DNA of 64,000 nucleotides from Spirulina major PCC 6313 (GCF_001890765.1 NZ_KV878783.1:972098-1036097), one strand, 5' to 3'. Positions 26,910 to 36,816 are shown, counted from the stretch's first letter. Notes: generated by a model not told the origin, from the letters alone. Program-made: numbers and translations.

Positions 26910-29900
26910 TTAAAAGGGATAACCCATCACCACAAAGGCCGCCCAGTAATAGGGGTGGGCGTAGGGGGGTTCTTTGCTGTTGAGCTGCTCCGGTTGGGCG
27001 CGGAGGTCTTCCGCAAAGGTAGTCATCTGTTCTGCGATCGCATTGGGGGCGGTTTCCATATCCTGGGCGCGATCGAGATACCAGCGCACCAACTCCTGGG
27101 GGGTCACCGTGCGTAACCACAGTTGCACCTGTTTATGGGCGACGATCGCCGAACTCCCTAAGGCCAAACGGCGATAAAACTCAATCATAAACAGCATCCG
27201 GGCGTGGCCATCCACCTCCCACAGGGGATAGAGCACATAGGTCACCCCTTGACTGAGCAGCGCCGTCATCCCATTCACCAGATCCGGTTCAATGGCAGGA
27301 TAGGGGGTTGTGGTTTGGGGCGGATAGGCAAAGCTAATGAGTTCACATTCGCCCAAGGCCAATGATCCCAAGTCTGCAAAGGTGAGTTTGGTGCGATCGT
27401 TGAGGGCCAGGTAGGACTGGGGCGGTTGTTTGCTGTTTTGCATGATGGGCGTGAAGCAATGCCAATAGCGGTAGCCGCCGCCGAGAAACTGACGGCTAGC
27501 CGTGGCGGAGGTAATGTCCGCGTTGAGCCGCTGCACTTTGGTGAATTGGTGACAGACTAGCCCGGTTTCTAAGGCCACATCGGGCCGGCTATCGAGTTGA
27601 GATTCTAAGCAGAGCAGCGACACATCCGGTTGCTCTGGCGTAGGGGTATCGGCGAGGCCGAGGGAGAGCCAATCTTCATCGGCTTCGGATTGGGGCCAGG
27701 GGTTGGCTGTGGGTGAGGGGGTGCTAATCGGCGGCAGGCTGGAGGGTTGGGCGAGGCGGAGACTGGGGAGATAGCTGATCGTGAAGCGATCGGGGAAGAG
27801 GGCATGGAGGGGTAGGGCTTGGAGGGCTTGATGGGGGACGAGGATCAGATGGTTGATCGCTTTGTCTTTGAAGGTGTCGAGGAGGGATGCGATGCCGAGG
27901 AGTTGATCCAAGTGGCGCAGTTGTTCCGGGAGGTGAACCTGGAGCCAGCCGGGTTCGGTGCTGTGGGTTTGCCAGGTGTTGAACCAGGGGAGGAATTGCT
28001 CGCGTTGGGTGCGGGCATCGAGGCCTGTGGGGGCGGGGGGGGCGGGTTCCGGTTCGGGGGTGAGGGTGGGGGTTTCGGATTCCATGCCCAGGAGTTCGAG
28101 GAGGATCGAGAGGGAGGCTTCGCTGTTTTGCTTGGCCTGTTCGACGCGCGATCGCAACGAGGGACTGAGCACCACATTCAACACCACATTGGGGGTATGG
28201 CCGAGGACGACGGGTTCAGCGGTTTGGGCGGTGATCACAAAGGTAGTCAGGCCCGCTGGGCTGCAATGCCAGTAGAGCATGGCGGTGTTGTCGTCGAGGC
28301 GGCGCTGAATTTCCGCCCATTTGAGGCTGCCTTCCTGGAGGGGGAGCCGTTCCCAGAGCCAAGCGATCGCAAAATTCCGACTTTGTTCGGCCCATTCCAA
28401 TGCCGTGGCCAACTCGCCCGCCTGGATCATCACATCTACATAAAGCTGATTGAGCACCGCCATGGCCATGGCCAACTGTCGTTTGTGCTCCCATGTCACA
28501 TTGGCATCATTGAGGATGTTTTGGCAGCGATCGCGCCCTTGGCGATAGGTGGCTTGGGCCTGGCTGAACTCTTCTAAATGCAGTTCGGCGAGGATTTTCG
28601 CTTGCAGAATCTCCAAATAGGCCTGGGGAAACTGGTCCGCATCGAGGCATTGCAGCGCCGCGTCGTAATGGGTGAGGGCTTGGCGTAACCGGGATGCGGG
28701 TTCTGCGGTTTCCAAGGCTTCGGCAACGATCGCCAAGCCCAGATGGTGCTGAATCCGGGCCCAGGCTTCGGGGTATTGCTGCGGGGAAACCTGCTCTAAG
28801 CCATGGAGCAGGGTCGCCAATTGACCGTCGTAGCCCCGTTGATTGAGGGCGGGATGGTTTTGGGCGAGGCCACTGAGGGAGGTAAGGAGCAAGTCCGGGT
28901 GGGGGGATTGGCGGGCCGCTTGGCTGCGCCCTTGCCAGGCTTGCCAGCGGTGGGTTTGCAACTGGAGGGAACGGTCAAAGGAGGCGATCGCTTCTTCGGT
29001 GCGATCAAGGGCCAGGAGGACTTGAGCGCGGCTCACCCAGGCTAAGGTGGCTTGGGGTTCCCGTTGGAGGGCGTGATCGTAGCAATCTAGGGCCCCGATA
29101 TAGTCACGGTGTTGGCTGAGAATTTCGCCGCACCCATACCAGGCCGGTGCTAGGGAGACATCCAATTCCAGGGCATGGCGATAGGAGGCGATCGCATCGT
29201 TTTCCCACCCCAACGATGCCAACACCTGACCCCGCTGACACCACACCAACGGCAGATCACCATGGTGGGTAATCACTTGGTCATAGACCGCCAGGGCTTG
29301 GGCATAGCTCCCCGCCCCGGCCAGGGCTTCCCCTTGGGCACTGAGGAGATCCGGATCATTGGGGGTAATCGACAGGGCCCGCGCATAGCTATTCACCGCC
29401 TCATCGTATTGACCCAGCGCCATAAAGGCAAAACCGCGCTGCTGCCAGCCTTCGAGGTCATCTTTTCTCAGGTGGAGCGCCCCATCAAAACTGTGGATCG
29501 CCTCATCGTAGCGGCCCAATTGATTGAGGCATTGGCCACGATTAAACCAGGCTTTTTGGAAATCCTCTTTCAGGTGAATCGCTTGGCTGTAGGCGGCGAT
29601 CGCCCCTTCAAACTCGCCCAACTGCTCCAAACTATTGCCCCGACTAAACCAAGCCTTGTGGAACTCTGGGCGAATGGCAATCACCTGATCATAGGCGGCG
29701 ATCGCTTCCGGGTAGCGATTCAACTCATCCAGAGCCAAACCCCGGTTATACCAAGCCTTGTAGAAGTCCGGCTTTAACTCCACCGCTCGACCATAGGACG
29801 CGATCGCCTCTTCGTACCGCTTCAAATTTTTTAACCCCAAGCCCCGATTGCCCCAGGCCTGGTGATAGTCCGGCTTCAGTTGAATCGCCCGATCCCAGGA

Positions 29901-30770
29901 AGCGATCGCCTCTTCATACCGCCCCGCCTCATAGGACTGCACCCCCTCATTAAAGGCCTGTTCAGCCGCAGCATTCCCCATGATGGGCGCGGCTGCCGGG
30001 GTCGGACTCGATTCCGTCGCCGCATTGCGTTGATTAATCTGTCGCACCAACTCCTGAATAATCTCTTGAGGATCGCTCGTGTCTAACCCCAACCGCTGGG
30101 CCACCTGTTGCACCAAATTTTCATCCCCCTGGAGCCGCACCAACAATTCATCCAAAGGAATCGCCTTCGGTTCTTCCTCGCTATCCTCGCTGGCGGGAAT
30201 TGCAGCCTCCGTTACGGGGGAGGGGGGTTCAACCGGCGGGAGATCGGGAGTCGCGATCGGGGGGTTTAGCTCCGACGATGCCGGTAATTCCTCCTCCGGT
30301 GAAGAGACCGGCGGCGGCGCGAGGGGTTGCTCATCGTACTGCCACGTATCATTATCATCCTTGCGATCGCGTGCCAACAGGAGGCGACCAATGCCGCTCG
30401 CCGTTTCGCCAAACTGCTTCAACTCCGGTAAGCTGCGGGTCTGTTCTCCCAACGCCACCATCCGCCGCGCCAAGGTGATGTTGGGTGCTGAAGAAGCCAA
30501 AATCTTCGTGCCGTAGCGTTGCAGCCATTCGCTCCACTGGGCGATCGTGCCTCGTGTCGCCAAGGTCTCAAAAAAGCGTTGGATTCGCACCGGTTGCCAA
30601 CCGTGGGCAATGCCTTCGAGGAGTTGAGTAAAGAGGAATTCATAATCGCGATCGTTGAGGGGTTGATCCGCGTTGATGCCTCTCGCGTTTTCTGCTCCGA
30701 GTTCAAATTCTGGCGACTCTGATGCCGTACCAATGCGTTTTGAGATTGTTTTCAACCATTGCTGCAACAT
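26910..30770 (-). CDS. TPR protein with degenerate CHAT domain
   Basis: 1286 residues. An N-terminal helical part and acidic linker (to about 270) lead into roughly ten tandem tetratricopeptide repeats (about 275-620, with units such as YEEAIASYGRAVELKPDFYKA). A helical bridge follows, then a C-terminal CHAT (caspase-like) domain from about 950. CHAT proteases have a catalytic His in an HfatHG motif and a Cys in LSACeT. Here those segments read HCFTPI and ISFAYP, so both residues are missing. No signal peptide or membrane helix. Likely a protein-interaction platform with no protease activity; partners unknown. Confidence 0.85.
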   Translation of the reverse strand: MLQQWLKTISKRIGTASESPEFELGAENARGINADQPLNDRDYEFLFTQLLEGIAHGWQPVRIQRFFETLATRGTIAQWSEWLQRYGTKILASSAPNITLARRMVALGEQTRSLPELKQFGETASGIGRLLLARDRKDDNDTWQYDEQPLAPPPVSSPEEELPASSELNPPIATPDLPPVEPPSPVTEAAIPASEDSEEEPKAIPLDELLVRLQGDENLVQQVAQRLGLDTSDPQEIIQELVRQINQRNAATESSPTPAAAPIMGNAAAEQAFNEGVQSYEAGRYEEAIASWDRAIQLKPDYHQAWGNRGLGLKNLKRYEEAIASYGRAVELKPDFYKAWYNRGLALDELNRYPEAIAAYDQVIAIRPEFHKAWFSRGNSLEQLGEFEGAIAAYSQAIHLKEDFQKAWFNRGQCLNQLGRYDEAIHSFDGALHLRKDDLEGWQQRGFAFMALGQYDEAVNSYARALSITPNDPDLLSAQGEALAGAGSYAQALAVYDQVITHHGDLPLVWCQRGQVLASLGWENDAIASYRHALELDVSLAPAWYGCGEILSQHRDYIGALDCYDHALQREPQATLAWVSRAQVLLALDRTEEAIASFDRSLQLQTHRWQAWQGRSQAARQSPHPDLLLTSLSGLAQNHPALNQRGYDGQLATLLHGLEQVSPQQYPEAWARIQHHLGLAIVAEALETAEPASRLRQALTHYDAALQCLDADQFPQAYLEILQAKILAELHLEEFSQAQATYRQGRDRCQNILNDANVTWEHKRQLAMAMAVLNQLYVDVMIQAGELATALEWAEQSRNFAIAWLWERLPLQEGSLKWAEIQRRLDDNTAMLYWHCSPAGLTTFVITAQTAEPVVLGHTPNVVLNVVLSPSLRSRVEQAKQNSEASLSILLELLGMESETPTLTPEPEPAPPAPTGLDARTQREQFLPWFNTWQTHSTEPGWLQVHLPEQLRHLDQLLGIASLLDTFKDKAINHLILVPHQALQALPLHALFPDRFTISYLPSLRLAQPSSLPPISTPSPTANPWPQSEADEDWLSLGLADTPTPEQPDVSLLCLESQLDSRPDVALETGLVCHQFTKVQRLNADITSATASRQFLGGGYRYWHCFTPIMQNSKQPPQSYLALNDRTKLTFADLGSLALGECELISFAYPPQTTTPYPAIEPDLVNGMTALLSQGVTYVLYPLWEVDGHARMLFMIEFYRRLALGSSAIVAHKQVQLWLRTVTPQELVRWYLDRAQDMETAPNAIAEQMTTFAEDLRAQPEQLNSKEPPYAHPYYWAAFVVMGYPF

Positions 30771-31015
30771 GAGTGTCTATCCTTTATTGGGCCCTTAAAT
30801 CCACCAGCGACATCAAAATTAATCACCTGCATTATAGGGTACGTCCCTCGGAGAATTTTGATGGAGTTGATGGATTCTGAAGAATCCGTGATGATGGCTG
30901 GGGCGATCGCGGCCATCCTGCGATCGCATCCGTCGGGGTTGGGCAGGCCGGAGGTGCGATCGCCCATCCAGAGCAATCCGTCAAAAACCTGCGATCCGCT
31001 GCACTCTACGCGATA

Positions 31016-32218
31016 ATGAAAAAAACGACGCTTCCACAAGACATTATGCAAACCGCTGATTCACAAACCGTCGCGCCCGCGATGAAGACCCCGAAGCTGG
31101 GCCTGCCTGTTACAATCATCACCGGCTTTTTGGGCAGCGGCAAAACCACCCTCCTGAATCACATCCTCAGCAACCAAGACGGACTCCGCACCGCCGTTTT
31201 GGTCAATGAATTTGGCGAAATTGGCATTGATAACGAACTAATCATTACCACCGAAGACGACATGGTGGAACTGAGCAACGGCTGCATCTGCTGCACCATT
31301 AACGAAGACCTGGTGAATGCAGTCTATAAAGTCCTCGAACGGGACGACAGTATTGATTATCTCGTCGTCGAAACCACCGGCCTCGCCGATCCCTTGCCGG
31401 TAGCCCTCACCTTTTTAGGGACAGAACTCCGAGACATGACCCGCCTTGATTCCATCGTGACCACCGTCGATTGCGAAAACTTTAGCCTGGACTTATTTAA
31501 TAGTGAAGCCGCCTACAGTCAGATCGTCTATGGTGATGTAATTTTGCTCAACAAAGTTGATCTCGTCGATGCAGCGGATGTGGATGCCCTAGAGGTGCGG
31601 ATTCGTGACATTAAGCGCGATGCCCGGATCATGCGAACGACAAAATCCCAAGCCCCGCTGCCCTTGATCCTCAGTGTGGGGCTGTTCGATTCGGCAAAAT
31701 ATTTCGACGCAGCACCAGACAGCCATGATCATGACCATCACGCCCATGATCATCAGGATCACGACTGCCACGATTCCCAATGCACCGACCCAAGCCACGA
31801 TCATAGCCATGCCCATTCTGATCATGGCGATCACGCCCATGATCAGGACTGCCACGATTCCCAATGCACCGATCCGAGCCACGATCACAACCATGCCCAT
31901 CACAACCACAGCCATTCGGATCACTTGGCTATGGATGGGTTTACGTCGCTCTCCTTTTTCAGTGATAAACCCCTGTCCATTCGGCAGTTTCAATCCTTTT
32001 TAGATAATGAGTTAACGCCGAATATTTTCCGGGCGAAGGGGATTTTGTGGTTTGAGGAAAGTCCGAGCCGCCATATTTTTCACCTTAGCGGTAAGCGGTT
32101 TTCCATTGAAGATGACGAGTGGGGCGATCGCCCCCAACAAACCCAACTCGTCCTCATCGGCCAAGATTTAGATCACGATAAGCTCCGCCAACAACTTCAG
32201 GCTTGCGTTTTGGGGTAA
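31016..32218 (+). CDS. CobW/G3E-family GTPase, putative zinc metallochaperone
   Basis: 400 residues. P-loop GFLGSGKTT near residue 42, switch region VNEFGEIGIDNELI, the metal-binding CxCC motif NGCICCTINEDLV and the NKVD specificity motif are all present; a CobW C-terminal domain ends the protein. Between the domains lies a tract (about residues 235-303) of alternating His and Asp with two copies of a CHDSQCTDPSHDH unit, a clear metal-binding loop. Met11 (31046) is an alternative start. The loop favours zinc or another divalent metal; cobalamin synthesis is not indicated since no cob genes are near. Confidence 0.9.
   Translation: MKKTTLPQDIMQTADSQTVAPAMKTPKLGLPVTIITGFLGSGKTTLLNHILSNQDGLRTAVLVNEFGEIGIDNELIITTEDDMVELSNGCICCTINEDLVNAVYKVLERDDSIDYLVVETTGLADPLPVALTFLGTELRDMTRLDSIVTTVDCENFSLDLFNSEAAYSQIVYGDVILLNKVDLVDAADVDALEVRIRDIKRDARIMRTTKSQAPLPLILSVGLFDSAKYFDAAPDSHDHDHHAHDHQDHDCHDSQCTDPSHDHSHAHSDHGDHAHDQDCHDSQCTDPSHDHNHAHHNHSHSDHLAMDGFTSLSFFSDKPLSIRQFQSFLDNELTPNIFRAKGILWFEESPSRHIFHLSGKRFSIEDDEWGDRPQQTQLVLIGQDLDHDKLRQQLQACVLG
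31718..31925 (+). repeat. Direct repeat encoding the His-rich loop
   Basis: GACTGCCACGATTCCCAATG occurs at 31763 and again at 31847, an 84-bp (28-codon) period, within a tract dominated by CAT/CAC and GAT/GAC codons. The unit count is likely to vary between strains by slippage. Confidence 0.85.
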
Positions 32219-32403
32219 TCCCTCAGCGTTAACCTGTCCCATTTCGTGCCATGGCTCTCCCGTGGCACGGTTTTTCGCGATCGTGGTGCGATCGCGCCGA
32301 GTTCACGAACAATTACCGAGAGTTCACCCTCTTGGCACAGCGCAATAGTCCAACCCACCACCCGTTATTGGGCGGCGTTTACGATGCCGGGGGATTTTTA
32401 ACC

Positions 32404-33963
32404 CTAGCTGCGCCAGGTCATGGGGAGGGGGGCTTGGGGGGTTTGGGGGGTGATCTGTTGGGTTTCAAAATCTAAGACCGCCTCCACTTCTTGATAGATT
32501 GCCTCGGCTTCGGCGAAGGAATTGCCGATACTGGTTAACCCCAATTTGCCAAACTCCGACAATGCACCCATGAGGTGGAAGATAGTGCCGGTTTTGGTGC
32601 TGCTGTCGAAGTGGAGGCGGTGACGGGTGATGATGTCCATCAGATCGGGGGGGAGGAGGCCGCAATATTGGGGTTTTTGGAGGTTGTCGGAGGCGACGTA
32701 GTATTTTTCTTGGCCTTGGGTACAGAAGTGGCCAGTGTCGGGGTTGTAGAGGCCGTTGGTGAGGAGTTGTAGGGCCATGAAGGGGTGAGTTGTGCCGCCT
32801 TTGCGGAGGTTAATTTCGATCGCATAGATGCCCCAGCCGTGGGGTTTCGAGGGGTCGGGGGTGGCGATGAAGTCTACGCCGTAGCGTTCGAGAGCGCCTT
32901 TTTTGGCGAGGAGTTCGCCGACTTGGAGGCCGAAGGTTTGGAGGGCGAGGCGATAGCGTTCGTCGGCGGGAAAGCGACAGCCGAGGTAGATTTGACCGTC
33001 GGGACCGCCGAGGATTTGGTCGTGGGTGGAGAGGATTTTAACGGTTCCGGCGGGGGTGATGTAGCCTTGGAAGCTGGGCGATCGCTTCTCATCCCCTTCG
33101 ATGAAGACTTCGGCGATCGCACCCAAATCCGAAATCCGTTGGGAAAAATGTGCCCAGGTTTCCCCTTGAGCTTGGAAACTGAGGCGGGGGAACTGGGCCG
33201 CGATCACGCCGCGTCGCTGCTCCATCGGACAGTCTAAAATCGGCCGCAGATCCAGCACCGCATTGCCTTCCCCGGAAAACCCCTCATTGAGCTTAATCAC
33301 CAGCCGCAACACGTCCGGATTCCGCGCCCACACCGCCACAATTTGATCCAGCAAGCCCTCAATGGTCCAAGCCAACGGGCTGCCGTCGGGATGGGGAATC
33401 CCGGCGGCGGCAAAGATTTCGCGGCTGCCACTTTTTGACCCCCAATAGAGCAAATCCGGGCAGGAGGCCAACAGCGGCACGCCCAATTGCAGCGAAAGTT
33501 CCTGCTCTAACGCCGTGGAATTAAAACACACCATATAGGACTTTTCCGGTCGCATCGCTTTTTGGATGCGGTTCATCAGGCGGGGGCGTTCGAGGATTTT
33601 TTGGGAGAGGGATTTATGGGATGCGTCGTGGGTGGAGAGGAGGAGGAGGCGATCGCGGGCATGGGAAAAGGGAATTCCCGGCAGCAGTTGCAAGTAATAG
33701 TCCACGATCATCGGGGCGAGGGGTTGCGCCGTCACGTAGATCATCCGCGTTTGGGGATTGCGCAACCGAATTAAGGAGCAGAGGAGCCGTTCTTCGTAAT
33801 GGAGAAACCCAGGGACTTTGATTAGTTGATCTTGATCGATGCTGAAAGAGGGGATGACGAGGATATCAAAGTCATCTTGATCGAACATATCAATGTTGTC
33901 CACATAGTCGCGGAGTTGCCTTTGCAATGCTCGGAATTGCTCAGTGGAGGGGAGGGGGATCAT
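32404..33963 (-). CDS. ATP-grasp peptide ligase-like protein (PGM1-related)
   Basis: 519 residues with an ATP-grasp architecture: a preATP region, then LRLVIKLNEGFSGEGNAVLDL (ATP-binding lysine and glycine loop), and a late metal-binding acidic segment GWGIYAIEINLRKGGTTHPF. It resembles the peptide ligase involved in pheganomycin synthesis (PGM1) and related carboxylate-amine ligases common in cyanobacteria. No peptide precursor gene is seen nearby, so the product is unknown. Confidence 0.8.
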   Translation of the reverse strand: MIPLPSTEQFRALQRQLRDYVDNIDMFDQDDFDILVIPSFSIDQDQLIKVPGFLHYEERLLCSLIRLRNPQTRMIYVTAQPLAPMIVDYYLQLLPGIPFSHARDRLLLLSTHDASHKSLSQKILERPRLMNRIQKAMRPEKSYMVCFNSTALEQELSLQLGVPLLASCPDLLYWGSKSGSREIFAAAGIPHPDGSPLAWTIEGLLDQIVAVWARNPDVLRLVIKLNEGFSGEGNAVLDLRPILDCPMEQRRGVIAAQFPRLSFQAQGETWAHFSQRISDLGAIAEVFIEGDEKRSPSFQGYITPAGTVKILSTHDQILGGPDGQIYLGCRFPADERYRLALQTFGLQVGELLAKKGALERYGVDFIATPDPSKPHGWGIYAIEINLRKGGTTHPFMALQLLTNGLYNPDTGHFCTQGQEKYYVASDNLQKPQYCGLLPPDLMDIITRHRLHFDSSTKTGTIFHLMGALSEFGKLGLTSIGNSFAEAEAIYQEVEAVLDFETQQITPQTPQAPLPMTWRS

Positions 33964-34066
33964 CTATCTTCTCTCTCAGGGCATCGATCGACCAGCGATC
34001 GCAGTTCGATTTTGCCACGTTTCGCTAAATCCCACGGTTAATCTTTATTGATTTTTCAGAGCTTTG

Positions 34067-34270
34067 TTACAAATTTACGTCGTAGTCTTGGCTCGAAAAG
34101 GTGACGCGATCGCCCGTCCTTAACTTCTTACCGCGTCGGGTTTCCACCTCCCCATTAACACAGACTTCGCCATTTTGAATCATTAACTTTGCCTCGCCGC
34201 CGGTTTGGGCAATGCCTTTCCATTTGAGAAATTGATCGAGCTTAATAAAGGGAGCTTGGGTTTCAGTCAT
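34067..34270 (-). CDS. S4-domain RNA-binding protein
   Basis: A compact S4 domain of 67 residues (YaaA/RlbA-like): IKLDQFLKWKGIAQTGGEAK, then NGEVCVNGEVETRRGKKL and GDRVTF. The start is placed at MTETQ (34270); an in-frame ATG at 34306 would add 12 residues without similarity. Such proteins usually act on ribosomal RNA or stalled ribosomes. Confidence 0.87.
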   Translation of the reverse strand: MTETQAPFIKLDQFLKWKGIAQTGGEAKLMIQNGEVCVNGEVETRRGKKLRTGDRVTFSSQDYDVNL

Positions 34271-34479
34271 TGCGAATCTTTTAGGGGGTGCAGCATTATT
34301 ATCCATCCCCTAGGGTATCGTGGCCGTTTAGCGATCGCGTCAGCCACTATCGCGCTAGCCACAAGTTTAAAAATTGCGAATCAAGTGCACCATCACCCAC
34401 CAAACCCCGATAAGCTAACGGTGCAAAACACCCATGATACAGAGCGGCTGTACTGTATCAATCATTCTGAGGCATTCCC

Positions 34480-35673
34480 ATGATTACGGATCTGCAAAAA
34501 AAATCGGCTCAAGCGATCGTCACCGCCTTTGAAACCGGTAGTTTACAAGGGGATTATGGCAAAGTCGTCTTCCACAGTTCCGACCCCGGCGGCTTAACCT
34601 ACGGCAAGACCCAAACCACGATCTACAGCGGCAACCTCTACCTCTTGATCAAAGCCTACGTTGAACAGCCCAACGCCGATTACGCCGATGAACTCCGCCC
34701 CTACCTGAAAGGACTCAAAGACCAAGACAGCCGCCTCAACCGCGATCGCACCCTCCGCAGCATCCTCCAAGAAGCCGGAGATGACCCTATCATGCAAGCC
34801 ACCCAAGACGAATTTTTTGATCGCGTCTATTGGGCCCCCACCGTCAAAAGCGCCGAATATATCGGGATTCAAACCGCCCTTGGCTACTCCGTCGTCTACG
34901 ATGGGCGCATCCATGGGTCTTGGCACATGATTCGCGATCGCACAATTAAAAACTACGGCCAACTCTCCAGCCTCGGCGAACAAACCTGGATCACCCGCTA
35001 CATCCAAACCCGCAAAAGTTGGCTCGGCAACCACAGCAACAGCCTCCTGCGCCTCACCGTCTATCGCATGGACACCTTCAACGAACTGATCAACGCAGGC
35101 AACTGGGCCCTCGCCCTCCCCTTCCACGTTCGCGGCCTCCGCGTTGATGCCGCCGCCCTCAGCCCCAACGTCTCCATCTCCGCCGAACTCGCCCCCGATC
35201 GCCTCCTCAAAGTTGAAACCCCCTACCTCCGAGGCGAAGACGTGCGCCAAGTCCAACTCGCCCTGATCAAAGCTGGATTCAGCGTCGAAACCGACAGCGT
35301 CTACGGCCCCGGAACCGCCGAGGTCGTCAAGCAATGGCAAGCCCAACAAGGCCTCACCCCCGACGGAATTGTCGGCTCCGCCACCCGTTCCGCCCTCGGC
35401 ATTGATGACGAAACCCCCGACACCTCTAACCCCGCCCTCTCCAACCCAACCCCCCCACCCAGCAGCAACATCCTCAAACTCACCAACCCCCTGATGCGCG
35501 GCAACGAAGTGCGACAACTCCAAGAAGCCCTCCGCAACGCAGGTATCCGCGTCGGCACTGATGGCGTATTTGGCCCCGACACCGAACGCGCCGTCAAAGA
35601 ATTTCAACTCAACCGTGGCATGACCGCCGATGGCATCGTTGGCCCCGCCACCACCCGCGCCTTGAAGCTGTAA
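34480..35673 (+). CDS. GH46 chitosanase-like enzyme with two peptidoglycan-binding domains
   Basis: 397 residues. The first 240 resemble GH46 chitosanases, with a candidate catalytic Glu in TAFETGSLQGDYGK near residue 14 and a following acidic cluster. Two PG_binding_1 domains follow (about 255-305 and 340-395), each with a LRGEDVRQVQ or MRGNEVRQLQ start, a VYGPGT or VFGPDT turn and a DGIVG(S/P)AT end. No signal peptide is seen, an arrangement more like a phage endolysin than a secreted hydrolase. The real substrate may be cell wall rather than chitosan. Confidence 0.8.
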   Translation: MITDLQKKSAQAIVTAFETGSLQGDYGKVVFHSSDPGGLTYGKTQTTIYSGNLYLLIKAYVEQPNADYADELRPYLKGLKDQDSRLNRDRTLRSILQEAGDDPIMQATQDEFFDRVYWAPTVKSAEYIGIQTALGYSVVYDGRIHGSWHMIRDRTIKNYGQLSSLGEQTWITRYIQTRKSWLGNHSNSLLRLTVYRMDTFNELINAGNWALALPFHVRGLRVDAAALSPNVSISAELAPDRLLKVETPYLRGEDVRQVQLALIKAGFSVETDSVYGPGTAEVVKQWQAQQGLTPDGIVGSATRSALGIDDETPDTSNPALSNPTPPPSSNILKLTNPLMRGNEVRQLQEALRNAGIRVGTDGVFGPDTERAVKEFQLNRGMTADGIVGPATTRALKL

Positions 35674-35769
35674 CCCCTGCACCCGACCAATCCCAAGACT
35701 GCCCACCCAGCCCACCCTGACCGCCAATCCCTCCCGATACAATGGGGGGACATTTTATCTATTTTGGTT

Positions 35770-36606
35770 ATGAATCGATTTAAATCCGTCATTTCACTGT
35801 TAATCACAGCCTGGGGGGTATCAGTGGGATCAGGTGCGATCGCTCAACCCCGCCTCGAATTTGACTCCCAAACCCCCTCCTTCCAAAAAACCCTATCCCA
35901 AGGCAATATTCGCGTTGAAGTCAACTACACCGCCAATGAAAACCTCTTTGAAAGCAACATTAACTACATCCTTTCCCATCAGGGTCAAGCCTATCTCCAA
36001 GACGCTCTAACCGAATTCATGTCTGGCGAAATATGGCTCCAAGACCTGAACAATGACAACACCGCCGAGGTCATTGTCTCAAACTACAGCGGCGGGGCCC
36101 ATTGCTGCACCACCCACGATGTCTACGAATGGACAGGCGAAACCTTTGAACACACCACCCTTGGCCCCAGTGATGGCTACGGTGGATCATTTCAAGATCT
36201 AGACAACGACGGCATTGTCGAATTCACCACCTTTGACGGTGCATTTCTCTACGCCTTCAGTTCCTACGCCGGATCATTCCCCCCCTCACAAATTCTCCGC
36301 ATCGGCCCCAACGGCCTCGAAGATGTCACCCGCGACTATCCCGAACAACTACGCGGCACTGCCTGGCAAATGTACCAAGCCATCCAAGACCGAGACTCCG
36401 ACATCAATGGAGTGTTAGCCGGATATGTCGCCCAAAAAATTCTCCTCGGCGAATTTGAAGAAGGCTGGCAATTCATGCTCGCCCGCTATGATCGCACCTC
36501 AGACTGGGGCCTTGATGTGTATAACGATGTTGGTGAAGTCGTCCATCAACACCCCGACTTCCCCACCGCATTACGGGCATTCCTAAAAGAACACGGCTAC
36601 TTATAG
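35770..36606 (+). CDS. Exported protein of unknown function
   Basis: 278 residues from the ATG at 35770, preferred over the in-frame TTG two codons earlier. A signal peptide ends near GAIAQ. The mature part has a Ca-binding-like repeat pattern, WLQDLNNDNTAEVIVSNYSG and FQDLDNDGIVEF, reminiscent of FG-GAP/VCBS repeats, and a conserved-looking HCCTTHDVYEW stretch. No enzyme motif. It probably acts in the periplasm. Confidence 0.8.
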   Translation: MNRFKSVISLLITAWGVSVGSGAIAQPRLEFDSQTPSFQKTLSQGNIRVEVNYTANENLFESNINYILSHQGQAYLQDALTEFMSGEIWLQDLNNDNTAEVIVSNYSGGAHCCTTHDVYEWTGETFEHTTLGPSDGYGGSFQDLDNDGIVEFTTFDGAFLYAFSSYAGSFPPSQILRIGPNGLEDVTRDYPEQLRGTAWQMYQAIQDRDSDINGVLAGYVAQKILLGEFEEGWQFMLARYDRTSDWGLDVYNDVGEVVHQHPDFPTALRAFLKEHGYL

Positions 36607-36740
36607 CGATCCGGCATCATTTATGACACAGAATCCACATAAACATCGTCAATTAAACAACCATAGCGATCCTCAATCAATCGTCAATCTATAATCCCCG
36701 CCAACACGGGGCTTAAGTCCCTTGCCTGTTCATGAATCAA

Positions 36741-36816
36741 ATAGGACTGGAGAGGGAGCCTCTCGCTCCCTCTCCAGTCCTATCAAAGAATTAAGGAGTG
36801 CGGGCATCTTGCCCGC
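36741..36816. repeat. Perfect 19-bp palindrome and a GCGGGC-type module
   Basis: ATAGGACTGGAGAGGGAGC and its exact complement (36741-36783) form a 19-bp stem with a CTCTC loop. Immediately after, GCGGGCATCTTGCCCGC (36800-36816) is a second hairpin followed by TAGTG, the same tag that follows the palindromes in the arrays at 10 and 18 kb. No T-run follows, so it is not a classic terminator, although it lies between convergent genes. Confidence 0.75.

Noticed and set aside
34594-35742. Minus-strand frame of 382 codons opposite the GH46-like gene
   Set aside because: Gly/Ala/Val-rich composition from a GC-rich antisense strand; the plus strand has clear catalytic and binding domains.
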